Source of the DNA: Odontesthes bonariensis
Lineage: Eukaryota > Chordata > Actinopteri > Atheriniformes > Atherinopsidae
Assembly: GCF_027942865.1 (NCBI RefSeq)
Contig: NC_134520.1
Coordinates: 1,796,501-1,860,500 of the forward strand
DNA: 64,000 nucleotides
Direction: 5' to 3'
Part shown: positions 32,669-43,880 of the stretch, piece by piece
Numbering within the stretch: the stretch's first letter is position 1
Layout: every line of letters starts with the position of its first letter
Program-made: the position numbers and the translations under genes
Notes under the pieces: model-generated
Seen by the model: the letters and a program-made list of their open reading frames with translations, nothing else
What the model was told of the DNA's origin: nothing
Database searches by the model: none

Positions 32669-35471
32669 TGAAAGTTTAACAATGTATAAGAAAGCCCTTC
32701 GTAAAGCTAGAACTGCTTATTATTCATCATTGATAGAAGAGAATAAGAATAATCCCAGGTTTCTTTTCAGCGCTGTAGCCAGTCTGACTAAGAGTCCGAG
32801 CTCTGCTGAGCCAGTTATTCCTTTAACTCTCAGCAGTGATGATTTCATGAGCTTCTTTATTAATAAAATTGTTTCTATCAGAGAGAAGATTGATGGAGTC
32901 CTTCCCACTATTATCAGTGATGTATCATCAAGTACAGCAGCTTTAGAAGTATCTTTAGAACCTGATTTGTATTTAGACGGCTTCTGTCCAGTTGATCTCT
33001 CTGAGCTAACAACAGCAATACTCTCTTCTAAACCATCAACTTGTGTTTTAGACCCAATCCCAACCAGACTGTTCAAGGAGGTTTTCCCATTAATTGACAC
33101 TTCCATATTGGATTTGATCAATCTGTCTTTGTTGACAGGATATGTACCTCAGACTTTTAAGGTTGCTGTAATTAAACCTTTACTTAAAAAAACCTACTCT
33201 TGATTCAGAAGTGTTGGCTCATTATAGACCTATATCCAATCTCCCTTTTATGTCTAAAGTTCTTGAAAAAATAGTTGCAGCTCAGCTTTGTGATCACTTA
33301 CACAGAAATAATCTGTTTGAAGAGTTTCAGTCAGGATTCAGAGTGCATCATAGCACAGAAACTGCACTGCTGAAAGTTACAAATGATCTCCTCTTAGCCT
33401 CTGATAGCGGACTTGTGTCTGTGCTTGTCCTGTTGGATCTCAGTGCTGCATTTGATACGGTCGATCACAGTATCTTATTACACAGACTTGAACATGTTAT
33501 TGGGATTAAAGGAACTGCATTAGGCTGGTTTAAGTCATATTTATCTGATAGATTTCAGTTTGTTCTTGTAAATGAAGAATCTTCCTCACACACCAGAGTA
33601 AGTCATGGAGTTCCCCAGGGTTCTGTGCTTGGACCGATTCTTTTCACTTTATACATGCTTCCATTAGGTAACATTATTAGACAGCATGGCATAAATTTCC
33701 ATTGCTATGCTGATGATACTCAGCTGTACTTATCTATAAAACCAGATGAACCCAATAGGTTGGTCAGACTACAAGCATGTCTTAAAGACATAAAGACCTG
33801 GATGACTCAGAACTGTCTGCTTCTAAATTCAGACAAAACTGAAGTCGTTATCTTTGGACCTGAGCGTTTCAGGGAGAAATTGTCTAGCTATATAGTTACT
33901 CTAGATGGTATTTCCTTGGCTTCTAGTTCTACAGTGAGGAACCTTGGAGTTATTTTTGACCAGAACTTATCATTTGACTCGCATATAAAACAGGTTTCTA
34001 GGACTGCCTTCTTTCACCTTCGTAATATTGTTAAAATCAGGAACATCTTGTCTCAGAGTGATGCAGAAAAACTAATTCATGCATTTGTTACTTCAAGATT
34101 GGACTACTGTAATTCTTTATTATTGGGCTGTCCCACATATTCTCTGAAAAGCCTTCAGTTGATCCAAAATGCTGCAGCCAGAGTTTTGATGAGAACTAAC
34201 AGGAGAGATCATATTTCTCCAGTTTTAGCTTCTCTTCATTGGCTCCCTGTTAAATTCAGAATAGAATTTAAGATTCTTCTCCTTACATATAAAGCTCTTA
34301 ATGACCGAGCTCCATCATATCTTAAAGATCTCATTGTAAGATATTTTCCTAACAGAGCACTTCGTTCCCAAACTGCAGGTTTACTTGAGGTTCCCAGAGT
34401 TTCTAAAAGTAGAATGGGAGGCAGAGCCTTCAGTTATCAGGCCCCTCTCTGTGGAATAAGCTGCCAGTAAATGTCCGGGAAGCAGACACCCTTTCCACTT
34501 TTAAGACCAGGCTTAAAACTTTCCTTTTTTATAAAGCTTATAGTTAGGTCTGTTGAATCTGATAGTGTATCTGCTAGTGTGTCTTGTTCTGCCTCCACCT
34601 CTGGCACCTTCTATACTTTCATTACCCCCTACCCGAACCAGGGTTTGAATCCCATTCCCGCTTATCTTACCTCTTTTATTTCTCCCCCTACCCGAACCAG
34701 GGTTTGAATCCCCACCCCGCTGTGACTGGTGTGCAGTTGGTGAGAGGCTGAGGTAGCTTGTGGCTGTAAAAAGATGGTTGTTGTGGTGTGAGGAGCAGAT
34801 CTATATAGGGAGTATAGGGAATTACTCACTGAGTCTGCTCCTTTATTTTATTATTTATTTTTTCGTTAGCACAAGTTTCTTGTGTTTACCTTGAATAGGG
34901 ATGGCTCAGGTGATCCTGAAACATCCCATAGTTAAGCTGCTATAGGACTAGACTGCTGGGGGGCCTCATCTGTCACACCTTTCCTCACTTTACTTTCTTT
35001 ATGTATATGTGATATTATTGTGGTCATTAACTCGTGTTTCCCTGTTCCAACAGATATCCTTTGAATGGTGTTACAGTGCCGCCGCCGCTGCGGCCCTCCC
35101 CCCCTTCTGTCTTCTCAAACCCCAGCTGGTGGAGGCGGATGGCCACCCTTCCTGAGTCTGGTTCTGCCAGAGGTTTCTTCCTGTTCAAAGGGAGTCGTTT
35201 CTCTCCACAGTCGCCTCAGGCACGCTCAGGCCGGGAGATTGGACCGAAAAACAAAAAGTTTTCAGTGCAATCTGTTGGTTTTCTTAGCTAGGAAATTGTT
35301 TTTGAATTGGCTCTATGTGAACGAATTGGATTATTTTATGAATTATGATTATTATTAATTAATTGAATTCCAGTTGGCTTGAATTGGACTTACTATCTAA
35401 GTGCCTTGAGATGACATTTGTTGTATTTGGCGCTATATAAATAAAAATGAATTGAATTGAAATTGAATTGA
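32669..35471 (+). mobile_element. L2/Maui-type LINE, copy 2 (5' truncated)
   Basis: Very similar to copy 1 but on the opposite strand. It starts within ORF2 (about 32669-32677, after the hAT remnant) and ends with ggcgctatataaat and GAATT repeats at about 35440-35471. That tail runs directly into FMO exon 7 sequence. Confidence 0.9.
32682..34560 (+). pseudogene. L2 copy 2 ORF2, 5' truncated with two frameshifts
   Basis: Open pieces 32682-33203 and 33211-34470 cover the region between endonuclease and RT and most of RT, including [20 protein letters not shown] and YADDTQLYL. The join is broken by seven A instead of six (about 33186-33192). A second indel near 34447 truncates the C-terminus. 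The endonuclease is absent. Confidence 0.88.
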
Positions 35472-37331
35472 ATTGTGAACGACGACCTGCCATCTCGGAT
35501 CCTCTTGGGTCGGATTCGTGTGAAACCAAATGTGAGGGAATTCTGTGACACCAGAGTGGTCTTCGTTGATGGGAGCACCGTAGACAAGGTGCAAAAAATA
35601 AAATAATCACATGGTGTACTGAATGCCCCATAGTCATCTTTTCATTGACATGCATGTGTGTTACATAGGTGGATACAGTGGTATTTGCCACAGGGTACAA
35701 CTACAGCTTCCCTTTCCTGCCGCCAGAGCTTCAGGCTAAATGTGACTACAGGCTGCGTCTTTACAAGCATGTGTTCCCCCCCACGCTGACCCACTCTACA
35801 CTGGCAGTGGTTGGCTTCATCCATGGCTTAGGGGCAATCAACCCTCTGGCTGAGATGCAGGTTCGCTGGGCCACAAGAGTGTTTAAAGGTAAAACAACAC
35901 ACAGGGACTCACTCAGGCTAGTCTCACAGGAAGCTAAGTGATAGGTACACAGGTCCTGAGTATAGTGGTGTTATTATACAGGTGCGGAAATCGTGAGATG
36001 ATAATGTTTAGCTTTGCTTGTTGTTTTGCATCCAGGTAACATTATGCAAGCCTGTTTCCCTGTATTCACTTCTATCTATACCTAACCTTGTATTTACACT
36101 TATCCCCAACAGTTGCAACTGAAGGCAATGAAAGATGAAAACTTTTTGGACAGTATTTTTTGTCAGATGAGGCTCAAACTCGTGACAGTCTGTTGCGTAA
36201 TCCCCCCTCCACTCACGCTAGTTACTTAAAAACACTTTTAATCATGTTTTCACTGTGTAATTTATTGTAAGATGTCATTTTAAAAGTCACACACAGGCAT
36301 GAATTTTTTTTGTGACTCCAGAAAGTGTAGTAATTTTACAATATTTTTCAACTTTACTCTGAAAATGTTCTGTTTTGTGCTTTGGACTGACACTAATGAA
36401 GAGATATGGGTGTGATTACAATAAACTTATAGGTTTAATGCAAGTCTGATGTCAGTTTCAGAAGTTGCCATATTTTGTATTTTCAGCTGAGACCATTGGA
36501 AAGAAAATTCCATTTGCTGCGACACTAAACTATGATTAATGAAACAATCCTGAGTTATATATCAATAGATACACTTTCTTGATGTAACAGTACTGAGAAT
36601 AAAGCTAAAGGTTGTTGCAGCATTGTAATGGAGGCCACAACTTCAAAGACAAATGTTCCATGTAGTAGAAAATAAACTGTTAGAAACCTGTGGGAAACTC
36701 AACGTTTCGTTTTGTGTTTCAATTTGACTAAATATCCCCCTTGCAGGCTTAATATCCCTCCCAGCAGAGGAGCGCATGATGAAGGAAATTGAGAAAGACA
36801 CAGCTACCATAAATCAGAGGTAACTATAAAGCTGAAATATAGAGCTGTTTTCAGCTCATTACTCTTTACAGATAATTAATACCAGTGTTGTGACCTCTGA
36901 ATAGAGTAAAATGAATTTGATCAATTTTAATTCTGTTTTTGCTTTTTTTGTTTCCCTCTGTTAGTTTTAAATGCTCAGAGCGCAACCCCCTACAGGTGGA
37001 CTACCTCCCTTATATGGACTCTTTGGCCAAGGAGGTGGGAGTCAAACCAAACATACTGCGGCTCTTTCTGAATGATCCCAAGCTGGCCCTCCAGGCCTTT
37101 TTAGGTCCTTGCACTCCGTACCAGTACCGCCTGAGTGGACCAGGCCAGTGGGATGGAGCCCGTCAAGCTATTCTCACTCAGTGGGAGCGTGTGATTCAGC
37201 CTTTCAGGACTAAAGTGGTGCCAGAACCAGAGACTAGAACCCCGTCCAGTCTAAGCATCATAATGACCTTTTCAGGGGCTGCCCTGCTGTGTCTCCTCTA
37301 TCATAGGCACATTTTGTCTTCTTGGTTTTGA
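35472..37331 (+). pseudogene. fmo: Flavin-containing monooxygenase, paralogue 3: 3' half only
   Basis: Remaining exons: 7a (about 35472-35588, 5' end missing), 7b 35669-35888, 8 36747-36819, 9 36965-37331. They encode about 260 residues from NDDLP through FATGY, the FKG junction, the [10 protein letters not shown] region and a hydrophobic tail ([16 protein letters not shown]). No stop or frameshift is seen and all splice sites are GT-AG. The FAD site, FMO fingerprint and NADPH site (exons 2-6) are absent from the window; the L2 tail abuts the middle of exon 7. Exon 7 is split at exactly the position used in gene 1 (intron of 80 bp here), which groups genes 1 and 3. Without the dinucleotide-binding half it cannot be an enzyme, hence pseudogene. 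The intact frames suggest recent loss. Confidence 0.85.
35889..36746 (+). other. Intron of FMO gene 3 remnant
   Basis: 858-bp GT-AG intron between exon 7b and exon 8; no repeat or open frame of note. Confidence 0.7.
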
Positions 37332-37467
37332 TTGACCAGCTCTCCTCATTAGGCTTCATATAAGCAGCTGTAGACAATTAATGTTTTCGGAATGTGCCGG
37401 CTGTATGATTGATTAGAAAGTGTAAGAATCATTTAGAATATCCATGGGACATATGTTGTTATTTTAC

Positions 37468-37473
37468 ATTAAA
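37468..37473 (+). terminator. Candidate polyadenylation signal ATTAAA, FMO gene 3
   Basis: The common AATAAA variant lies about 137 bp after the stop codon of the gene 3 remnant. Confidence 0.35.
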
Positions 37474-37515
37474 ATGAAGGTTTGATGGAGTGCATGCTTG
37501 TTTGTCTTATTTGTC

Positions 37516-37630
37516 TCTGTGTGGCCGATCCAGGGTTCACCCTGCCTCTCGCACAGTGACAGCTGGTATAGGCTGCAGCCCCCCACGACCCTGAGTTGGA
37601 TTTAGTGAGTATAGAAAACGGATGGATGAA
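37516..37630 (+). repeat. Interspersed repeat, LINE-type 3' tail
   Basis: Contains gggttcaccctgcctctc, gacagctggtataggctgc, ccacgaccctgag and a final acggatggatga, the usual ending of a frequent fish retroposon. Related to 17625-17865. Confidence 0.7.
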
Positions 37631-37778
37631 GATTTGATCAAGTTGAGATGATTTTTGACTTTTTCAGGAAAATATACAGTATGTTCACAATTATTAGACA
37701 ATTAAATTATTCAAAAAAATTCCCCTGCTTTGTTTGTTCTCATTTTCACGAGTAGATGCACAAAATGTGGGATGACTG

Positions 37779-38508
37779 TTAAAGTGATACTCCGGAGTAG
37801 ATTCAACCTAGGGTCATTTGAACCGTGATATCCAGCCAAGTAGCCCACCCGCAGTTTTTTCGATATTGGCTGAACATCAGCTGAGTTACTGAGTTATCCC
37901 GAATAGCTTCGTACAAGGGTTAATGGATCCTGGTCCGTATCTCCAAAATTACCACACTAAAATCACATGCCATGACACCAAACTTCTACAGTAGTACAAA
38001 TATGGTCTGTACTCACAAAACGATGCATTTGGAAGTTTGAAAATAGTCCAGGAGTTTATTATTATCAACACAAGCCTGATAGCTTTTCTGCTGCTAAAGC
38101 TGCGTCGACGTCACTTCTGGGAGCTGGGAGCTTCAAAGTAAGATGAGGGTTGATCTACTACTGTAGACAACAAAGCAAGGCTGCTCAATTTCTCCATTGA
38201 TAAAATAATTTCACAACTCTACAACATAAAAATTCATAAAAAAAACATGTAGAATATAGCATTTACTTTATTGTCGGATGGTTTATAAAGTGGTGTGACG
38301 TTTCTGCTGTGTGCAAGTTGTTGTTTTACGTGGAAGGGTTAGCAGTTGCCCCTTAGCCACCACGTATTAGCCTCGCATGACACGCTGTGCGAACAGCGCG
38401 ATCTCCAAACAGGGAGCGCAGATTTGCACCTCTCTGTGTCCTACTATCAGTATTTGACAACCTCTAGCAATGGAAACGCGCTTCAAATGCCCCGGAGTTC
38501 CCCTTTAA
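37779..38508. mobile_element. piggyBac-like MITE, 730 bp
   Basis: TTAA at both ends (37779-37782 and 38505-38508), followed inward by imperfect inverted repeats (left TTAAAGTGATACTCCGGAG; right reads TTAAAGGGGAACTCCGG on the other strand). TTAA duplications are diagnostic for piggyBac-type transposition. No transposase is present. Confidence 0.75.
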
Positions 38509-38644
38509 GCACCATAGGCCATAGGACAAACTTTTAACTTTTTTTTATTATTATTTTATTATGGAAGAGAGCAGTCATATTAATATTTTAACAACAGTCA
38601 CAATGCTGGAGTTTTCCCACAGCTTACATTTCTTATTACTCAGT

Positions 38645-38646
<2 letters not shown>

Positions 38647-38722
<76 letters not shown>
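38647..38722. repeat. (AGAT)n microsatellite
   Basis: Nineteen uninterrupted tetranucleotide units. Confidence 0.97.
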
Positions 38723-38792
38723 CAGAGCATGGGTGTTCTGTAAGAGAGGGAACAGAGATTACTAGAATGGAAAGATGTAAAGTAGTTGTTCT

Positions 38793-38862
38793 CTCTTCGG
38801 TGTCAGAGGTCACCAGTACGTGACACACCGTTGGAGTTCAGCTTTTACTGCTGACTCATGTC
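38793..38862 (+). repeat. 70-bp direct repeat, left copy
   Basis: Matches 39621-39690 with about three mismatches. The two copies flank the MITE at 38927-39613; the right copy abuts the Rex1 3' end. Confidence 0.85.
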
Positions 38863-38926
38863 TCAATCATTCAGGGTCCTCCTATGAAAGGCTGCGTAGA
38901 AGTACTCCATGAAATTTTGAAACTAA

Positions 38927-39613
38927 GGTGCTGTTTACACATACCCGGGTATTTTGATAAACGCATATTTTCTAACCTTCGTTTACAAAAATAACTAGGT
39001 GCACACAGCCCCGTTTTAAAAAAAAAAAACACGTCTACATTGATCAGCATAAATACGCTATAAAGAGCTGTTAAATTACGCCAAGCCTGACGGTGGCAGT
39101 GTTAGAACAATGAGAATTCCACACAAGCCAATCAGAAGCCTAATAGAGAACCGCTGACAGGAAGAACTTCGAAAAAATGTATTTCGTTGTTCCTATGTTT
39201 CCCAAACGTATTATGTGAGGTACTGTACAGTTCTTCACACAGCAGTGATTTCCAGGCATGTTCTTGCAATTCCGGACTGTTCAAACTTACTGATTTAAAA
39301 AAACACACGTACACTGTAAACGAACGGAGAGAATGGCGTTTTCACGCTAGCATCCTGCCAACATGGCGGATAGGGGCGGGGCTCTGTACTATGACGACAA
39401 CTCCTCATTCTCAATTGCCCAAAACTCCGTTTTTGTCTCTTTCAACCAGTTTACACACAAACGCGAAACGGAGTTTTTAAAAAATCTCCACTTTTGAGTT
39501 TTTTTTATGCCTCGTTTTCGGAGGAAAAAACTCCGTTTGTGTATAAACCAAAGGCACAAACGAAGGGAAAGGTCTTCGTTTATCAAAATACCCGGGTATG
39601 TGTAAACAGCACC
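38927..39613. mobile_element. MITE with 37-bp perfect terminal inverted repeats, 687 bp
   Basis: The first 37 bases (GGTGCTGTTTACACATACCC onward) are the exact reverse complement of the last 37. Flanked by TAA on the left and TTA on the right, so the target duplication is not exact. Perfect TIRs suggest recent activity. No transposase coding; superfamily probably PIF/Harbinger. Confidence 0.8.
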
Positions 39614-39620
39614 TTAAGTC

Positions 39621-39690
39621 CTCTTCGGTGTCAGATGTCACCAGTACTTGACACACCGTTGGGGTTCAGCTTTTACTGCTGACTCATGTC
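39621..39690 (+). repeat. 70-bp direct repeat, right copy
   Basis: See 38793-38862. It ends where the Rex1 tail (agaatcagctttattggcc) begins. Confidence 0.85.
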
Positions 39691-39727
39691 AGAATCAGAA
39701 TCAGCTTTATTGGCCAGGTTTGACTAA

Positions 39728-40118
39728 GGCTGCGGCTACACGAAAACGTTTTTCACTGTAAACGATACTTTTTCTTATCGTTTCGCTGTCGCGGCCACAC
39801 GGAGCCGGCGTTCCCACTACCCCAAAACGATAGTTTTTGAAAACGGGTTCCAGAGTGGGAAAGTTTGAAAACGGCCTCGTTTCGTTTCCATTGTTACAGC
39901 TAAAACGTTTTTGCGTCAGTCACACGTTGACGCTGTGAGCCAATTTTAACACTTCTCTATTGTCTCACAGCGTGGCGTGACACAGCGGCGTGTGTACTGC
40001 ATCGTTTCATCGTTTTCATCCGTTCTCGTCTGGACAGCAGCGCGTTTCCGTGTGGTCGCAAGAATTTTCGTACCCGTTTTCAAAAAAAACTTCGTTTCGT
40101 TTTCGTGTAGCCGTAGCC
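39728..40118. mobile_element. Harbinger-type MITE in the Rex1 tail, 391 bp
   Basis: 21-bp inverted repeats starting GGCTGCGGCTACACGAAAA (right copy GGCTACGGCTACACGAAAA), flanked by TAA duplications (39725-39727, 40119-40121). Excision restores the Rex1 tail. Confidence 0.88.
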
Positions 40119-40265
40119 TAAACAAACAAGGAATTTGACTCCGGTAACTTCACTCACAAAGTACAACACTCAACAATAACATGAAATAATAAAAATTAGA
40201 AATGCAGAACAGTAAGAGTTGAATTGATTATAAATATAAATAAATAGAAACTATGGGTGGGAATG

Positions 40266-41413
40266 CTATTCCTGGGTGTTCAACAGAGTGACTGCTTGGG
40301 GGAAGAAGCTGTCTTTGTGTCGTCTGGTTTTGGCAAGCAGTGCCCTGTATCGTCTGCCAGAGGGGAGGAGATTGAACAGTTTGTGACCAGGATGTGAGGG
40401 GTCTGCAGAGATTTTTACTGCCCTTTTCCTGGCCCTGGACTGGTACAGGTCCTGTATGGAAGGGAGGTCAGTTCCAATAATCCTCTCTGCAGCCCTAATT
40501 GTCCGTTGCAGTTTGGCCCTGTCTCGTTTGGTGGCTGACCCAAACCAGACAGTGATGGAGGTGCAGATGACAGACTGGATAATCGCCGAGTAGAAAGTGG
40601 TCAGCAGCTCCTTAGGCAGATTAAACTTCCTTAGCTGTCTCAGAAAGTATAACCTCTGCTGGGCCTTTTTCTGGATAGTGACAATGTGGGGAGACCATTT
40701 TAGATCCTGTGAGATGGTTGATCCCAGGAACCTAAAGGAATCCACATTGGACACTGTGTCGTTCTGAATGGTGAGTGGGTGGAGTTGGGGGGGGGGGGGG
40801 GGGGGTCTGTAGTCAGACTCATCCCCATCCTGGATCAGACCAATGACAGTGGTGTCATCCGCAAACTTCAGGAGTTTTACAGATGGGCTCTTTGAGATGC
40901 AGTCATTAGTGTAGAGGGAGAAGAGCAGTGGGGAGAGGACACACCCCTGTGGGGCGTCTGTACTGATAGACCGGGTCTTTGATGAGGTACTCCCCAGTCT
41001 GACATGCTGCTGCCTGTCTGACAGGAAGCTGATGATCCACTGACAGGTGGAGGCAGGCACTGATAACTGAGTGAGCTTCTGGTGTAGGAGTTCAGGCATG
41101 ATGGTGTTGAACGCCGAGCTGAAGTCCACAAACAGGATCCTGGCGTACGTCCCTGGGGAGTCAAGATGTTGCAGGATGAATTGCAGTCCCATGTTGACGG
41201 CATCATCCGCCGACCTGTTTGCCCTGTAGGCAAACTGCAGGGGGTCCAGCATTGGTCCTGTTATGTCCTTCAGATGGCACAGCATCAGTCTTTCAAAGGA
41301 TTTCATGACCACAGACGTCAGGGCGACAGGCCTGTAGTCATTCCAACCTGAGATGGAGGATTTTTTGGGGACTGGGATGATGGTGGAGCTTTTGAAACAA
41401 GAGGGCACTTCAC
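40266..41413 (-). pseudogene. Rex1 reverse transcriptase, C-terminal two thirds
   Basis: Frame of 380 codons: [26 protein letters not shown], the catalytic [29 protein letters not shown] and [11 protein letters not shown], then the Rex1 C-terminus ([19 protein letters not shown]). After FADD the usual segment of about 30 residues is replaced by a C19 tract read as polyproline (G19 at 40787-40805 on the plus strand). The N-terminal part continues at 54245-54857. A conserved Gly of the GAPQG motif reads DAPQG. Confidence 0.88.
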
Positions 41414-42125
41414 ATAAGCCGCTTTCGGACTGTAGGAACCTTTGGCAGTTCTAATAACCTTTTAATCCGCGGGGCCGTTTTCTCCCGTGTTCGGACATAC
41501 AGGAACTCGGGGCTTTCTCCCTTAGTTCCTATAACTATTTAGCTCCTTCTCCGAGGTCGGGTCTTTTCATGGTTCTATAGAACGATCTGAGGGAGGTGTG
41601 TGGTGGTCGGTAGCTACGCCCCATGTCATGCTATCACGGCTGAAATGTTTCCTCATAGACACAGACACAACCGGCGGGTGTTTAATAAGTTAAACTTACA
41701 CTGGTCTCATTTGTCTGCAGCGCTCTGCTCTCCTTTCTTCCTCCATGAAATGAAAAAGTATCTCCTGACTCTCTCTGTGAGCTTTTCCAGCCTCGATATT
41801 AGACGCCTGATGTGATCGTCCATGATTAATATCACCATCATGCGGACCATGAACACGGTGGCCTCCCCGCTCTCCATATTAGCTTCTTGGTGGTGTTTTT
41901 TCTTCTCTAATTACTTTTACCGGGTTCTGTTTTGTTGTTGAATGTGGCGCTAAACGGCTAACGGCTAACACGTCACTGAAGCAGACGGCTGTGCGCGCCG
42001 CATCAGTCCCTATCAGGTCCCGACTCATGTGTGAATGCAGACTGAAACAGAAGGACAGTTATCAGAAGGAAATTCGAGTAGGACAGTTCTGATAACTGCG
42101 TTCTTAGAACGGCTCTGTCCGAAAG

Positions 42126-42433
42126 TGTTGTGGAGAAAATGAGTCGAATCACGCGTTGGTCAGCCGTCCATTGGGGAGTTTATTGAACAAACCGTCACAG
42201 CAAATATGCATACAGAATGTACAAAATGTCCGACGAGCTCATCTTGTGCCACCCTTTTATACCGTTTTATCATAACAAGTGTACGTGGCCCTCTCTGGAG
42301 GCGCCTAGCTTTCGCAGTTTATCATAAACACGCTCATTCTAACTATCAACAATATTCATATGAACCAGTCAACAAGGCACAGGATGTAACTAGGCCAGAA
42401 GTCATGAGCATGTCATGACATCCTTCTCCCACA
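42126..42433 (-). repeat. ERV B 3' LTR
   Basis: 308 bp, TG...CA, with TATA and AATAAA in the minus orientation as in ERV A. Differs from its partner at about four positions. Confidence 0.92.
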
Positions 42434-42673
42434 TAGTCCCCCCTGAAATCACTTATCAGTGATTTAATCAGGGCTCTCAAGTTTTCAAGTTTGCTTGGAG
42501 TGAGATTCGGGCGGGGCAGGGGCCGGGCCGTGTGCGTGGGGGGGTTTCTTTCGGGTTTTTTTTGGGGGGGGTCCCTTGCAGTATCCCATCGCCATAAACT
42601 AGCTACTTAAAGAACAAAGAAATTGTTTTATTTATACCAAAATCACAAATATTCACTTTTACACTAAATTCTG

Positions 42674-43010
42674 CTATATTTTAAAATAAATTGTTTTAGG
42701 TATGCAAAGTCTTAACAAACAAAAAAACAGACAAATTAAATTAAGAAAAACAAACATAACCCCAAATGGGCCCCTTGAGCAGTCCCTCTCTGTGTGTGTT
42801 TGTTTATGAGTGTTGTTGTAAGTGTTTGTGGCAGATTTTGATGCTTGATGACTGATATTGGGGGCTCCCATTTAAAGCACTGTGGCTCAATGTCAGCCAT
42901 TTTCACAGTCATGATGGATGACAGAGTTCCATTCAGAAACAAAGTGTTCCTGGTCTTGGTTTTATTGAGCCCCACCATGGAAAAAACCCTCTCTGCATCA
43001 GCATTTCAGT
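42674..43010 (-). pseudogene. hAT transposase C-terminal (dimerisation) remnant
   Basis: On the minus strand the frame gives NADAERVFSMVGLNKTKTRN followed by FLNGTLSSIM, the hallmark of the hAT C-terminal dimerisation domain. A frameshift separates it from the 42871-42674 piece. The catalytic core is missing. Confidence 0.8.
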
Positions 43011-43353
43011 GTGGCAGAACTATTACCAGTTTGGCAATTGTAGATAGCCTTATTGGGAATCTGCTCATACCAGTCACCTTTGAAAAAAATTAACCACGGA
43101 AGCCTAATTACACTCCTACATATTTTTCATTTTTCATTAAGTTGCTCATGTCAAAGGGTGTGTGCTGAATATTTAGACCTACTACTCCAACGAACACTTT
43201 AATCGGCAGGTATTGGTCTTTACAAGGAGTAGGAAAACTATAGTAACTAATAAAAGATTCAAATAAATGAAGATGTGACCTGCTGATGATCCTGACGGTT
43301 CTCTTCCACCTCCAGCTCGTCTACAACTTCTGCACGCATTCAGAGCATAACGC

Positions 43354-43874
43354 TAGGCGTCCACTATTCCGGCACGTCAAGCCGTATCCAACACATTCAA
43401 TTCATTTTCAATGAAATCCGGCCGATCGTTGTCGCCGTGCTCGCAAAGCATGCTGGGATTCCGGCACGGCGAGCGGGGGACTTGCGGCACGTCAAAAAGT
43501 TGGGCTCGCTCGAAGTTTATGCAAATTTGCCACGGCAGACGGAGTGCGTTATCCAATGACTGTAGATCATGTGATCTCCTGTGTCGGCTCAGCAGCTCTC
43601 TTCGCTCGCAGATCCACAGCCATGGTGAAATACGAAATAATTTTCCATTGCTGACGATTTATACACATTAATTTCCCTCCAAAACTCAAATTTTTAGAGG
43701 GAGAAACTTCGGTTGGTTAAAATCACAAGTTATTTACTTTTCCCCCGGAGCCCATATGTTCTATACAACTTCGTATACAAGCCCCTCTGTACACGCCCAC
43801 TGCAGCAGCAACACGGCGAGACTAGGCATCCAATCCGGCGAGTTACGTTGACGTGCCGGAATAGTGGACGCCTA
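43354..43874. mobile_element. MITE inside the hAT, 27-bp TIRs
   Basis: TAGGCGTCCACTATTCCGGC begins a 27-bp inverted repeat matched exactly at the right end. A TA duplication is possible if the first and last two bases are target. No coding region. Confidence 0.85.
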
Positions 43875-43880
43875 GCCTAA

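Larger units (their letters stand above)
39691..41416 (-). mobile_element. Rex1/Babar LINE, 3' segment (minus strand)
   Basis: Starts with the typical 3' tail (agaatcagctttattggcc, aaggaatttgactccgg), interrupted by a 391-bp MITE at 39728-40118, and continues through the RT C-terminal coding part to 41413. The element resumes at 54242-54857 and again at about 58051, being split by nested insertions. Confidence 0.88.

Noticed and set aside
38640..38828. Frame with repeated Ser-Ile-Tyr-Leu units
   Set aside because: Translation of the (AGAT)n microsatellite.
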